A DNA stretch of 64,000 bases from Ilyomonas sp965199905 (GTDB lineage: Bacteria > Bacteroidota > Bacteroidia > Chitinophagales > Chitinophagaceae), in contig OZ241366.1 in NCBI GenBank assembly GCA_965199905.1, forward strand, positions 4,712,001 to 4,776,000, read 5' to 3'. A model generated the notes under the pieces. It was not told the DNA's origin and did not search any database. It worked only from the letters and a program-made list of their open reading frames with translations. Shown here piece by piece: positions 36,303 through 45,279 of the stretch (its first letter is position 1; the number at the start of each line of letters is the position of its first letter). The translations under genes and the position numbers were made by a program.

Positions 36303-37157
36303 TTATGATGATTTGACTCCTTTATGATATTCTATCAATCCTTCTATCGGATTTTTTAAAACCTTTCCCAATGTAAACTGGTACGATTTACATAAATCGC
36401 TGAGTGCATCCTTGAAGCCGGATGCCACGCCGCCTGTAAAGTGGATTGGCGATGTCCAGCTTTCGCCAAACTTGCAGATATGCTGAAAAAAGAAGTCATT
36501 CAAACCATCTTCAATGATATTTTCAATCATGTAATGTCCACGGTTTTCTGCAAGAAATTTTGTGAATGATGCAATGTAGCGATTGGGCGATGGCTTGCTG
36601 TACACATTCTCCAAAATCTCTATCCGGCTTACTGGAAATAAGGCAGTAAAGCGCGACTGTAAATCATCGTCAAACGTGTTATACAAATAATGCTGGAGCA
36701 CTTTTTTACCCAAATAAGTACCGCTGCCTTCATCGCCGAGTACATAGCCGATACCAGGAATATTCTTCGCTATTTTTTCTCCATCGTAATAACATGAGTT
36801 ACTTCCGGTTCCCAGGATGCAGACAATGCCTGGCTCGCTGCCGCAGGTTGCCCTTGCAGATGCCATTATATCGGTATCCATGATTAATGAAGAATCTGGA
36901 AAAAGTTGCACTAATGCGGTTTCTACAATTGCTTTATTATTTTCATTTCCTAAACCGCTGCCATAAAAAAAGATTTGTTGGGGTAATGCAGAAGAGAGCG
37001 ATGGCAGTAATTCTTCTTCTAATAAAGCAACCATTTTTTGAGCCGGTAAAAAGTATGGATTGATGCCCGTAGTGATTATCTTTTTTTGCCAGTTCTCATT
37101 CAGTAAACACCATTCGCACTTGGTAGCTCCGCTATCGGCAATCAACATATCAACCAT
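36303..37157 (-). CDS. N-acetylglucosamine kinase-like protein (BadF/BadG family)
   Basis: It has 284 residues with an ASKHA fold. The phosphate-1 motif LIADSGATKCEWCL is at residues 5-18, and GTGSNSCYYDG and GYVLGDEGSGTYLGK are the other nucleotide-binding blocks; FTGGVASGF is near the C-terminus. It likely phosphorylates GlcNAc or MurNAc. Its position before murQ supports amino-sugar recycling. It is divergent from the S41 peptidase gene with a 76-bp gap. Confidence 0.88.
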   Translation of the reverse strand: MVDMLIADSGATKCEWCLLNENWQKKIITTGINPYFLPAQKMVALLEEELLPSLSSALPQQIFFYGSGLGNENNKAIVETALVQLFPDSSLIMDTDIMASARATCGSEPGIVCILGTGSNSCYYDGEKIAKNIPGIGYVLGDEGSGTYLGKKVLQHYLYNTFDDDLQSRFTALFPVSRIEILENVYSKPSPNRYIASFTKFLAENRGHYMIENIIEDGLNDFFFQHICKFGESWTSPIHFTGGVASGFKDALSDLCKSYQFTLGKVLKNPIEGLIEYHKGVKSS

Positions 37158-37233
37158 AGATAAATTTTAAAAATCTTTTCTCTAAACTATACTGATATTC
37201 GCGCTTCCTGTCGGGTGTAAAGAACAGCAATTT

Positions 37234-38829
37234 ATGGGAAGTAAAAAATTACAGGCATGGCTGCCGCTCTTGTTTGCAGTAGTCCTGGTTGGTGGTATGG
37301 CAATCGGGTACCAATTGAAAGGAAACACATCGGGAACATCTGCTTTTTTTATAAATAATGCAAGCTCCTCAACGGTAAGTGAAATCCTTAAATTAATCAG
37401 CACAAAGTATGTTGACAATGTAGGAACAGATAGTTTAAAAGAAGAAGCCATTAACGAAATGCTTGCGCATCTCGATCCGCATTCCGTCTACATTCCGCCA
37501 CAGGATTTACAAAGTGTAAATGAAGACTTGCAAGGCAACTTTGAAGGTATCGGAGTTGAGTTTCAGATATTCAGCGATACGGTAAATGTAGTGAGTGTAC
37601 TACAGGGCGGACCCAGCGAAAAAGCAGGCGTGCAGCCCGGCGATAAAATGGTTACGATAAACGATACCACAAAAATGACGGGGCGAAACATTACGCCTGT
37701 TGAAGTACGCAGATTGCTGCGTGGCGAAGGTGGAAGCAAGGTGATAATTACTATGCTGCGCAATGGCAGGCAGTTGCCCATTACCATTATGCGAGGCATT
37801 ATTCCTGTGCCTTCTGTGGATGTCGGTTATATCATTGCTCCGCAAACGGGTTTTATCCGTATTAATAAGTTTGGTGAACAGACCTATGACGAGTTTACAG
37901 AAGCTTTACTAAAGCTGCAAAAGCAAGGAATGCAAAAGCTTATCATTGATCTGCGGGGCAATGGCGGCGGCTTTTTATCGCAGGCCGTTAGCATTGCCGA
38001 TGAGTTTTTAGATGGTGATAAAATGGTGGTATATACACAAGGAGCCAAAGAGCCGAAAGCTGAATATCACTGTAAAAAACAGGGACTATTCGAAAAAGGA
38101 AAACTTGTGGTATTGGTAGACGAAACGTCTGCCTCTGCCAGCGAAATTGTAAGCGGAGCTTTGCAGGATTGGGACCGGGCAACCATCATTGGTCGCAGAA
38201 CTTTTGGAAAGGGGCTGGTGCAGCAGCAGTATGATTTAAGTGATGGCGGCGCGTTGCGCTTAACGGTGGCGCGTTATTACACGCCTGTTGGGCGCAATAT
38301 TCAGAAGCCTTATAACAAAGGGAAAGACGCTTATGAGGAAGAATTAATTCAGCGTTTTCATAATGGCGAAGTGGTAGTTGGCGATACAACAAAACCAAAG
38401 ACACAACCCTTTAAAACGCCATCCGGAAAAATAGTGTATGGCGGCGGTGGCATCACACCCGATATCTTTATTCCTTTCGATACTACTACGCAGCCAAAAG
38501 CGATAACAGATATGTTTTATAAAGGCGCCATCAATAATTATATCTATCATTATTTTATTGAAAATAAAACCTCTTTAGATAAAATAAAATCGCCTGAAGA
38601 GCTGCGCAGCCAATACACAGAAAATAAGTTTAACTGGTCAGACCTTGCACAGTTTGCAGCACGCGACAGCATTTATATTTCCGATGTATCGCCAGCCGCA
38701 AAAGAAGTGGTTTTGCAAAGAATGCCGGCATATTTAGCTCGCCAGTTATTTCGCACAGAAGGTTACTACGAACTGGCGAATACGAACGACGCAATGGTGA
38801 AGAAAGCTTTGGAAGTATTAAATAATTAA
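37234..38829 (+). CDS. C-terminal processing peptidase, S41 family
   Basis: It has 531 residues. An N-terminal signal anchor lies at residues 8-27. A PDZ domain spans about 95-185 (GNFEGIGVEFQIF, PSEKAGVQPGDKMVTIND). The protease core has LIIDLRGNGGGFLSQAV, the catalytic Ser301 in TSASASEIVSGALQDWDRA and Lys326 in FGKGLVQ, spaced as in Prc (25 residues). It degrades or trims proteins in the periplasm. A terminator and then the KAS III gene follow. Confidence 0.93.
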   Translation: MGSKKLQAWLPLLFAVVLVGGMAIGYQLKGNTSGTSAFFINNASSSTVSEILKLISTKYVDNVGTDSLKEEAINEMLAHLDPHSVYIPPQDLQSVNEDLQGNFEGIGVEFQIFSDTVNVVSVLQGGPSEKAGVQPGDKMVTINDTTKMTGRNITPVEVRRLLRGEGGSKVIITMLRNGRQLPITIMRGIIPVPSVDVGYIIAPQTGFIRINKFGEQTYDEFTEALLKLQKQGMQKLIIDLRGNGGGFLSQAVSIADEFLDGDKMVVYTQGAKEPKAEYHCKKQGLFEKGKLVVLVDETSASASEIVSGALQDWDRATIIGRRTFGKGLVQQQYDLSDGGALRLTVARYYTPVGRNIQKPYNKGKDAYEEELIQRFHNGEVVVGDTTKPKTQPFKTPSGKIVYGGGGITPDIFIPFDTTTQPKAITDMFYKGAINNYIYHYFIENKTSLDKIKSPEELRSQYTENKFNWSDLAQFAARDSIYISDVSPAAKEVVLQRMPAYLARQLFRTEGYYELANTNDAMVKKALEVLNN

Positions 38830-38857
38830 TCAGTTTTACAAATCATAAATACAAAAT

Positions 38858-38884
38858 GGCTGTCCCCAAAAGGCAGCTTTTTTT
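38858..38884 (+). terminator. Intrinsic terminator between the S41 and KAS III genes
   Basis: GCTG(T)CC pairs with GGCAGC around CCAAAA, with one bulged T, then a run of seven T. It sits just 12 bases before the KAS III ATG. Confidence 0.7.
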
Positions 38885-38895
38885 ATCACGATAAA

Positions 38896-39906
38896 ATGAA
38901 TAGAAACGCGAGATGTTGGGGTGTGAAGATGATTGGTTTTGGCTCTTATTTACCGGGCAAGCCAATCACCAATGAACAATTAAAAGAGCGATTGCAGCTT
39001 TCTGATTTTAACCCGCAACGCCATGAAGAAATCACAGGAATCAAACAACGCCACTGGGCAGAGCCAGGCATTAATACAAGTGATATTGCAGCCGCCGCAG
39101 GTATGCAGGCTTTGGAAAATGCCGGTATAAAGGCATCACAGCTTGACCGTATTATTCTTGCTACGCAAACAGCAGATTATATTAATGTGGGCGCTTCGCT
39201 GATTGTACAACAATTGTTAGGAGCCACTTGCCCTGTATGCGATATCACGGCTTCTTGCAGTGGCTTTATTTATGCGCTTGATGAAGGCATTCGCTTGATA
39301 GCGACCGGGATGAAACATGTACTTGTTATAGGTGCAGATTTGAAGTCCAGACAACTCAGAAGAAGCGACAATATATTCCTTCCTATTTTCAGCGATGGCG
39401 CGGGTGCTGTTGTGCTTTCTGCTTGTGAAGAAAATGAAGGTTTTGTCGACATACAATTGTGGGCTGACGGATCGGGCATCAAACAATTGTATGTGCCCGC
39501 CGGTGGCAGCGCTATGCCGTCGTCGCATCAAACAATAGATGATGATTTACACGGAACTACAATGACGGTTGAAGGAAAACAATTTGCTTACTGGGCGGCT
39601 CATAAAATGGCAGATATGGCAAGAAATATTTGCCTGCTTAATGACATCTCTGTTGATGACATCGACGTATTTATTCCGCACCAGGCAAACTTATTCATCA
39701 TGAAAAAAACGGCTGCTTTACTAAATCTTCCGCTAACTAAAATGGAAGTGTCTATTGACAGAGCCGGCAACTGTATTGCTGGTACAGTACCTCTTACTTT
39801 GCACCAGGCTTATGAAAATGGTAGAATTAAATCAGGAAAATATATTGTCATGGTTGCTGCAGGCGCAGGCTTAATGGCAGGCGCAGCTTTGTACAAAGCA
39901 CCGTAA
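38896..39906 (+). CDS. 3-oxoacyl-ACP synthase III family protein
   Basis: It has 336 residues with a thiolase fold. The catalytic triad is visible: Cys121 in DITASCSGF, His262 in FIPHQAN, and Asn292 in DRAGNCIAGTVPL. The C-terminus ends AGLMAGAALYK, close to FabH. FabH joins acetyl-CoA and malonyl-ACP to start fatty acid synthesis; paralogues use other acyl groups and the substrate cannot be told here. It is not next to plsX or fabD, so a specialised role is possible. Confidence 0.87.
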   Translation: MNRNARCWGVKMIGFGSYLPGKPITNEQLKERLQLSDFNPQRHEEITGIKQRHWAEPGINTSDIAAAAGMQALENAGIKASQLDRIILATQTADYINVGASLIVQQLLGATCPVCDITASCSGFIYALDEGIRLIATGMKHVLVIGADLKSRQLRRSDNIFLPIFSDGAGAVVLSACEENEGFVDIQLWADGSGIKQLYVPAGGSAMPSSHQTIDDDLHGTTMTVEGKQFAYWAAHKMADMARNICLLNDISVDDIDVFIPHQANLFIMKKTAALLNLPLTKMEVSIDRAGNCIAGTVPLTLHQAYENGRIKSGKYIVMVAAGAGLMAGAALYKAP

Positions 39907-39949
39907 CAAAAAAGCATTGACGAGGTTTCAAAGCTTGTCAACGCTTTTA
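39907..39949. terminator. Terminator between KAS III and GH3 genes
   Basis: AAAAGC(A)TTGAC(G)AG pairs with CTTGTCAACGCTTTT, with single mismatches. It serves two converging genes. Confidence 0.7.
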
Positions 39950-39975
39950 CTTTAAGCAGGTCAGAAAACTATTCA

Positions 39976-41469
39976 TCAAACAAGATATTCTTTCATCGCA
40001 TCTGCAATCTTTCTGTCATTACTTAATCGTGGCAACTTATTTTGTCCACCTAATTTTCCAACCGATTTCATGTAGTTAATAAAGCCATTCTTTTGCACTG
40101 TTTTCAGCTTCAGTTTCTGCAAAATATTTCCGGTAATTAAATCATCATAATAGATGTTTCTCTTCCGCAGATTATCATCTACTTTCTCTGCAAATGAAGC
40201 GAGATTGGAGGGCACTTCTGCAAACTCCACAAACCACTCATGATAACTTTTTCCTTTGCTTTGTTCTACCATCGGTGCTACCGTAAACTCAATAATATGA
40301 ACGTTCTCTTCCGCAGCCGCTTTCATCAAAGCGGCTTCAACTTCTTCGCTAATCACATGCTCACCAAAAGCAGAGATATAATGTTTCGTTCTGCCCGTCA
40401 CTATCAACCTGTATGGATTCGTGCTAACAAATTTCACCATATCACCAATATCATAACCCCATAAACCCGCGTTGTTATTAATAATGAGCGCATAGTTCTC
40501 GCCTTCTTTCACATCTTTTAAACTCAATCTTTTTGCATCTGGTTTTCCAACTTCCGATGCCGGAATAAACTCATAGAAAATGCCCGAGTTTGTATTCAGC
40601 AACAAGCCTTGATGTTCAATTGTATCCTGAAAAGCAAAAAAGCCTTCCGATGCTGGAAACGTTTCTATCGAATCAATTTTCTTCCCGATGGTATCAAACA
40701 ATTTTGCCTTATAAGGCTCAAAGTTTACACCTCCGTAAACCATTACAGAAAAGTTTGGAAACAAGTCTTTAACCGGCTTACCACTCACCTGCACCAACCT
40801 ATCAAAATACATTTGCATCCACGGCGGAATACCGCTGATCAAACTCATATTCTGATCAATCGTTTCCTTAACTATCGCATCAAGTTTCGTTTCCCAGTCT
40901 TCAATGCAATTCGTTTCGTAAGAAGGCAATTGATTCGTGCGCAAATACCGCGGCACATGATGATTTACAATGCCACTTAACCTGCCTGTAGGAACGTCGG
41001 CCGTACGGCTTAATTCCGGCGAGCCACTCAGAAAGATCATCTTTCCGTTGGTGAAGTCAGCACTGCCTTTTTGTGCTATATAACATAGCAAAGCATTGCG
41101 CGCCGTGTCAATATGATTACTGATGGAATCCTTCGAAATTGGAATGTATTTAACGCCGCTCGTGGTGCCGCTTGTCTTCGCAAAGTATAAGGGTTTCCCG
41201 CGCCACAAAACGTTGTGCTTTCCTTCTTTTATTTTTTCAATATAAGGCTTCAGCTCTTCGTAATCACGCACCGGAACCTGCTTTACAAAATCCTCATAAC
41301 TTTTGATGGAAGCAAACCCGTGATCTTTCCCAAACAGCGTGTCTTTCGCCGTTTTAATAAGCTGTTGCAAAATGGCTTCCTGGTCAGCCAATGCGGTGTT
41401 CATTCCCTTCTGAATCTTATTGAAAACATAGCCGGCAAATGGTTTTGCCAGCGAAGATTTTAAACTCAT
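39976..41469 (-). CDS. GH3 family acyl-adenylating enzyme
   Basis: It has 497 residues with an ANL-type fold. AMP-binding blocks are visible: FAKTSGTTSGVKYIPIS, MVYGGVNFEPY, ETFPASEGFFAFQD, WGYDIGDMVKF and the hinge VTGRTKHYISAFGEHV. Plant GH3 enzymes conjugate amino acids to hormones. The bacterial substrates are unknown. It is divergent from lipB, with a palindrome in the shared upstream region. Confidence 0.88.
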   Translation of the reverse strand: MSLKSSLAKPFAGYVFNKIQKGMNTALADQEAILQQLIKTAKDTLFGKDHGFASIKSYEDFVKQVPVRDYEELKPYIEKIKEGKHNVLWRGKPLYFAKTSGTTSGVKYIPISKDSISNHIDTARNALLCYIAQKGSADFTNGKMIFLSGSPELSRTADVPTGRLSGIVNHHVPRYLRTNQLPSYETNCIEDWETKLDAIVKETIDQNMSLISGIPPWMQMYFDRLVQVSGKPVKDLFPNFSVMVYGGVNFEPYKAKLFDTIGKKIDSIETFPASEGFFAFQDTIEHQGLLLNTNSGIFYEFIPASEVGKPDAKRLSLKDVKEGENYALIINNNAGLWGYDIGDMVKFVSTNPYRLIVTGRTKHYISAFGEHVISEEVEAALMKAAAEENVHIIEFTVAPMVEQSKGKSYHEWFVEFAEVPSNLASFAEKVDDNLRKRNIYYDDLITGNILQKLKLKTVQKNGFINYMKSVGKLGGQNKLPRLSNDRKIADAMKEYLV

Positions 41470-41540
41470 AATATGGACAACAAAGGTTATCGCAAATGTA
41501 AGAATGCTTGTGTTACAACAGTGGTAATGTAAATGATTTG

Positions 41541-41606
41541 ATGTACAATGTAAGATGTATGATGATTGTAATAGAATCGCATCTTACATTATCTAACATT
41601 GTACAT
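41541..41606. repeat. Palindrome upstream of lipB
   Basis: ATGTACAATGTAAGATG at 41541-41557 is inverse complementary to CATCTTAC (41580-41587) plus ACATTGTACAT (41596-41606), with eight extra bases in the right arm. A related word set (ATGTACGATG, GGATGTGTAATG) occurs at 46471-46502. It may be an operator for the GH3/lipB pair or a dispersed repeat. Confidence 0.6.
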
Positions 41607-41611
41607 TGGTT

Positions 41612-41619
41612 TATCTTTG
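41612..41619 (+). promoter_or_regulatory. Candidate -7 box for lipB
   Basis: TATCTTTG matches TAnnTTTG exactly and ends six bases before the lipB ATG, which implies a nearly leaderless mRNA. The -33 region overlaps the right arm of the palindrome and has no clear TTTG. Confidence 0.4.
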
Positions 41620-41625
41620 CAACTC

Positions 41626-42351
41626 ATGAATCACATTCAGTTTGACGACAGGGGCAGAGAACGGTATAAGCAAACCTGGGATTACCAGGAAGCATTGTTG
41701 AAGGAAAATATCAAACGAAAGGCAGCCGGCGAAGCCACAGATCAGCGACTCATTTTTGTAGAGCACATGCCTGTGTACACGCTTGGTAAAAGCGGTAAAC
41801 CTGGACACATGCTGTTGAACGAAGAACAACAAAAGGAGAGAGGCGTTGAATATTTTCACAGCAACCGCGGCGGCGACATTACGTTTCATGGACCGGGACA
41901 ATTGGTTGGTTACCCGATACTCGATTTGGAAACCTTCAAAACTGATCTTGGCTGGTACCTGCGCAGCCTTGAAGAAGTTGTCATTCTTACGTTAGCTCAT
42001 TATGGTTTGCATGGCGACCGTAGTAAAGGTGAAACCGGTGTGTGGCTTGATCCAAATATAAAAGGAAAAGAAAGAAAGATATGCGCGATGGGCATTCGCT
42101 GCAGCCGCTGGATTACCATGCATGGTTTTGCGCTTAACGTCAATACGGATTTGACTTATTTTGACAACATCGTTCCCTGCGGTATCGCTAATAAAAAAGT
42201 GACTTCACTGCAAGCGGAACTTAATGAAACGCTTGATACGAATGAAGTAAAAGAGTTGGTAAAGCACAACTTTGAAACCGTGTTTAGTATCAGTTTAATT
42301 AACGACTTAGCACCCGCGAAAAGCGCCTCACATCAGCCAGTGGTTCAATAG
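41626..42351 (+). CDS. lipB: Lipoyl(octanoyl) transferase
   Basis: It has 241 residues and moves octanoyl groups from ACP to lipoyl domains, for example of the pyruvate dehydrogenase complex. Conserved blocks are FVEHMPVYTLGKS, NRGGDITFHGPGQLVGYPI, RKICAMGIRCSRWITMHGFALNV with the catalytic Lys151, and PCGI with catalytic Cys185. The ATG at 41626 gives the normal start. The 3' end overlaps the convergent FAD oxidoreductase gene by 53 bases. Confidence 0.95.
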   Translation: MNHIQFDDRGRERYKQTWDYQEALLKENIKRKAAGEATDQRLIFVEHMPVYTLGKSGKPGHMLLNEEQQKERGVEYFHSNRGGDITFHGPGQLVGYPILDLETFKTDLGWYLRSLEEVVILTLAHYGLHGDRSKGETGVWLDPNIKGKERKICAMGIRCSRWITMHGFALNVNTDLTYFDNIVPCGIANKKVTSLQAELNETLDTNEVKELVKHNFETVFSISLINDLAPAKSASHQPVVQ

Positions 42352-43351
42352 GTGAATTGTGTACCAAATGGTCGGACAACTGATATGCAAAATAAGGAGC
42401 CAGAGAACAACCTTTGGTTCCCATTCCGTTTAAAATTCCTATATTTTGATGCACCGGATGCAAACCAACAAAAGGTCTTCTTTCTACATTCGCGGGACGT
42501 TCTGAAGCAATCTGGTCAATCACGCTGAAAGGCAATCGCAGCCAGTATTTCAGGTGCTCTTCTGTTGCTTTTCTAAATGCCTCTGTTGGTCGCAAATCTT
42601 CATAATTCCATACATAATTTGAACCTACCCAAAACAAATTTTTTTCTTTCCAGGGAACGATATTGATACCTTGTTTATAAATAAAATTTTGAGGCAAGCC
42701 GGGAATCGAAACCAGCAATGCTTCGCCTTTATTAAAGGCGAATGGCAGCCTCTCAAAAAATGGATTTTTGCTTCCGGCAACACCATCGCAAAAAATAATT
42801 TTCCGTGCTTTGTTATCCTTATATATTATTTCGTCGCCGGCCTGCAATTCAGCTAAATCAAAATCTTCTTCTAAAAGTTGTTTGTTTTGTTTTAGATGTT
42901 CTCTCCATAACTGTAATAGCTTTTGAACATCAGTTAAATAACATGGATGAATGGTTCCGGCTCCATAATTAAACCGGAAGAAAGATTCATGTACGCTATA
43001 ATCATTTAGTAAATTCAAAAGCTCCGGTTCTTCTTTACTGCGTTCTGCAAATGCATCACGCATTTGTGGTGTGGCAAAATAATCAAGCACATCACACTGC
43101 TGAATCAGCTTTGTTCCCAATGTATCTTCTGCTTCATTATAAGCTTGCCAGGCAAAAGGCATTATTTCATCTATCATCCATGTTTTTACAATACGTCTGC
43201 CGGTTACCGGGTTAATGATACCGCTTGATATTTTACTGGCTGTATCGGCTTGTGGCTTATCAATTAAAAGCACATCCTTGCCCATCTTCGTTAGATAATA
43301 GCTCAAAAAACTGCCACAAATTCCTTGTCCTACAATGATGTAATCCGGCAT
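42299..43351 (-). CDS. FAD-dependent oxidoreductase (DAO/glycine oxidase-like)
   Basis: It has 350 residues. The N-terminal Rossmann motif is DYIIVGQGICGSFLSYYL (GxGxxG at residues 8-13), followed by SGIINPVTGRR. A C-terminal NGMGTKGCSLAPYFAYQL forms the last FAD contact. It belongs to the D-amino-acid/glycine-oxidase superfamily; MnmC-like or ThiO-like roles cannot be separated here. Its 3' end overlaps lipB tail to tail. Confidence 0.82.
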   Translation of the reverse strand: MPDYIIVGQGICGSFLSYYLTKMGKDVLLIDKPQADTASKISSGIINPVTGRRIVKTWMIDEIMPFAWQAYNEAEDTLGTKLIQQCDVLDYFATPQMRDAFAERSKEEPELLNLLNDYSVHESFFRFNYGAGTIHPCYLTDVQKLLQLWREHLKQNKQLLEEDFDLAELQAGDEIIYKDNKARKIIFCDGVAGSKNPFFERLPFAFNKGEALLVSIPGLPQNFIYKQGINIVPWKEKNLFWVGSNYVWNYEDLRPTEAFRKATEEHLKYWLRLPFSVIDQIASERPANVERRPFVGLHPVHQNIGILNGMGTKGCSLAPYFAYQLSDHLVHNSPIEPLADVRRFSRVLSR

Positions 43352-43510
43352 GATGGTTTTTTTTGGAACTGCAAGAAACAGATTTGTTTTAATGATTATC
43401 GAATACCTGCAAATGCTGTTGAATCAAATAAGCGTCAGCTCGTCTTAAAAAAAGTTTTTTGTTTTAATTATTCCTCTATTTTTGACATGTTTTTTAAGGG
43501 TTTAGGGTTG

Positions 43511-43546
43511 AAAAAATTTCCTGTGTCTACAGGAAATTTCTTTTTT
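43511..43546 (+). terminator. Terminator-like hairpin upstream of malQ
   Basis: AAATTTCCTGT pairs exactly with ACAGGAAATTT around GTCT, followed by C and six T. It lies about 105 bases before the malQ start with no gene ending just before it on this strand, so it may be an attenuator in the malQ leader. Confidence 0.55.
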
Positions 43547-43650
43547 ATAGAAGTTCCGATTTCATTTATCTCTTCTCTTCTTTTTCATTTGCTTATTTCT
43601 TCATGGTACACTAATTGAACCTGTCAGCGGCATTAAAGAGTCATATAATT

Positions 43651-45213
43651 ATGCCGAAGATGAAACAGCATATTGCAAAGAAGTCTGATGAAAAATTAAA
43701 GCAGGCTTTTGCAGAATATCCGCGATGCGCAGGAGTTTTATTGCACATCACATCTTTGCCTTCGCTTTTTGGCATTGGTGATTTTGGTCCGAAAGCTTAC
43801 GATTTTGCGGACTTTCTGCAACGCAGCGGGCAAACGATCTGGCAGGTTCTTCCTATCAATTCAAGTTCTTCTTCGCAAGGCTTTTCGCCTTATGGTTCTG
43901 ATGGAACTTTTGCAGGCAACTGGCTTTTGATAAGTCCGGAAGAATTGATAAAAGAAGGCTGGCTTTCCGGAAAAGATATAAATGACAATATCATTAAAGG
44001 AAATGCAAAAACCGATTACGAAAAAGCTGTAAAAACAAAAACTATTTTGCTGGATACAGCATATCGAAATTTTGCAGCATCGCATTCAAAGGAAGAGTTT
44101 AAATCGTTTTGCAAGAAAGAAAAAGAGTGGCTGCATTCTTATGCGCTCTACATTTTATTGAAAAAGCTTCATGAAAAAAAGTCGTGGAATCAATGGGAAA
44201 AAAAATATAAAAACTACGATAAGAAAGCGCTTGAAATTCTTTCAAACGACTACAGAGAAAACATTGATAAAATAAAATGGAACCAATGGATTTTTAGCAA
44301 ACAATGGTTTGCGTTAAAAGAATATTGCAATAGCATTGGCATAAAAATATTTGGTGATCTTCCTTTTTATGTGGCGTACGATTCTGCCGATGTTTGGACC
44401 AATCAACATCTTTTTAAACTGGATGCTGGCGGTAACATGCAAAGCGAAAGTGGCGCACCGCCGGATGATTTCAATGCAGAAGGTCAGCGATGGGGAATGC
44501 CCGTTTACAATTGGAATGTTGCAAAAAAAGATGGTTTCGATTGGTGGCTACGAAGGCTGCAAAAAAACATACAGACTTTCGATTTGCTTAGGCTCGATCA
44601 CTTCCGCGGGTTTTCAGCCTTTTGGGAAATTCCTGTCAAAGCAAAATCGGCTAAAGAAGGAGCGTGGAAACCCGCACCGGGAAAAGATTTGTTTACTTTA
44701 CTTCAAAATAAAAATGGTTCGCTTCCGCTTGTTGCTGAAGACCTGGGAACAATCGATGAACCTGTCATTTTGCTTCGCAAACATTTCAATATTCCGGGTA
44801 TGGTTATTCAGCAGGTCGGCTTCGGGCCCGATATGTCGCAGAGCAAATCCATTTCTCATTATCATCATCACAACTCAGTTGTTTATACAGGAAATCATGA
44901 TAATAATACAACTATAGGTTGGTTCAATACTTTGTCGCGAGAGTTGAAACAAAATATAGCTATTTATACACGACAAAGCGTAACAATAAACAATGTCTGC
45001 GATGTAATGCAACATCTTGTGTATTCATCAGTTGCAAAGATGGCGATACTGCCCATGCAGGATATTCTTCAGCTTGATGAAGATAGCAGGATGAATAGTG
45101 TTCCTGATGGTGGCGCAAGCTGGTCGTGGCGTATGGCGGAAAATGCATTAACCCCAAAAATAGAAGCTTATTTAAATGAGCTTTGCTCTTTATACGACAG
45201 AGCGGGAAAGTAA
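43651..45213 (+). CDS. malQ: 4-alpha-glucanotransferase (amylomaltase, GH77)
   Basis: It has 520 residues and rearranges maltodextrins in glycogen and maltose metabolism. Conserved blocks are GVLLHITSLPSLFGIGDFGP, SSSQGFSPYGSDGTFAGN, GDLPFYVAYDSADVW, LLRLDHFRGFSAFWEIP (nucleophile Asp), VAEDLGTI (acid/base Glu) and YTGNHDNNTTIGWF. It lacks the N-terminal CBM20 modules of longer Bacteroidota and plant forms. The ATG at 43651 is preferred to an upstream TTG at 43615. Confidence 0.93.
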   Translation: MPKMKQHIAKKSDEKLKQAFAEYPRCAGVLLHITSLPSLFGIGDFGPKAYDFADFLQRSGQTIWQVLPINSSSSSQGFSPYGSDGTFAGNWLLISPEELIKEGWLSGKDINDNIIKGNAKTDYEKAVKTKTILLDTAYRNFAASHSKEEFKSFCKKEKEWLHSYALYILLKKLHEKKSWNQWEKKYKNYDKKALEILSNDYRENIDKIKWNQWIFSKQWFALKEYCNSIGIKIFGDLPFYVAYDSADVWTNQHLFKLDAGGNMQSESGAPPDDFNAEGQRWGMPVYNWNVAKKDGFDWWLRRLQKNIQTFDLLRLDHFRGFSAFWEIPVKAKSAKEGAWKPAPGKDLFTLLQNKNGSLPLVAEDLGTIDEPVILLRKHFNIPGMVIQQVGFGPDMSQSKSISHYHHHNSVVYTGNHDNNTTIGWFNTLSRELKQNIAIYTRQSVTINNVCDVMQHLVYSSVAKMAILPMQDILQLDEDSRMNSVPDGGASWSWRMAENALTPKIEAYLNELCSLYDRAGK

Positions 45214-45239
45214 AAAGGCTATCCTTAAAAGATAGCCTC
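45213..45239. terminator. Hairpin after malQ
   Basis: AGGCTATC pairs with GATAGCCT with an A run before it. There is no strong T tract on plus, so termination is better for minus-strand transcripts of the zinc protease gene. Confidence 0.55.
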
Positions 45240-45279
45240 ACTCAATATCATACCTGGTAATTATTACAATTTCACAACC

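Noticed and set aside
43325..43618. 97-codon plus-strand frame upstream of malQ
   Set aside because: It overlaps the start of the FAD oxidoreductase gene on the other strand and spans a terminator-like hairpin; the T-rich sequence explains its Phe-rich composition.
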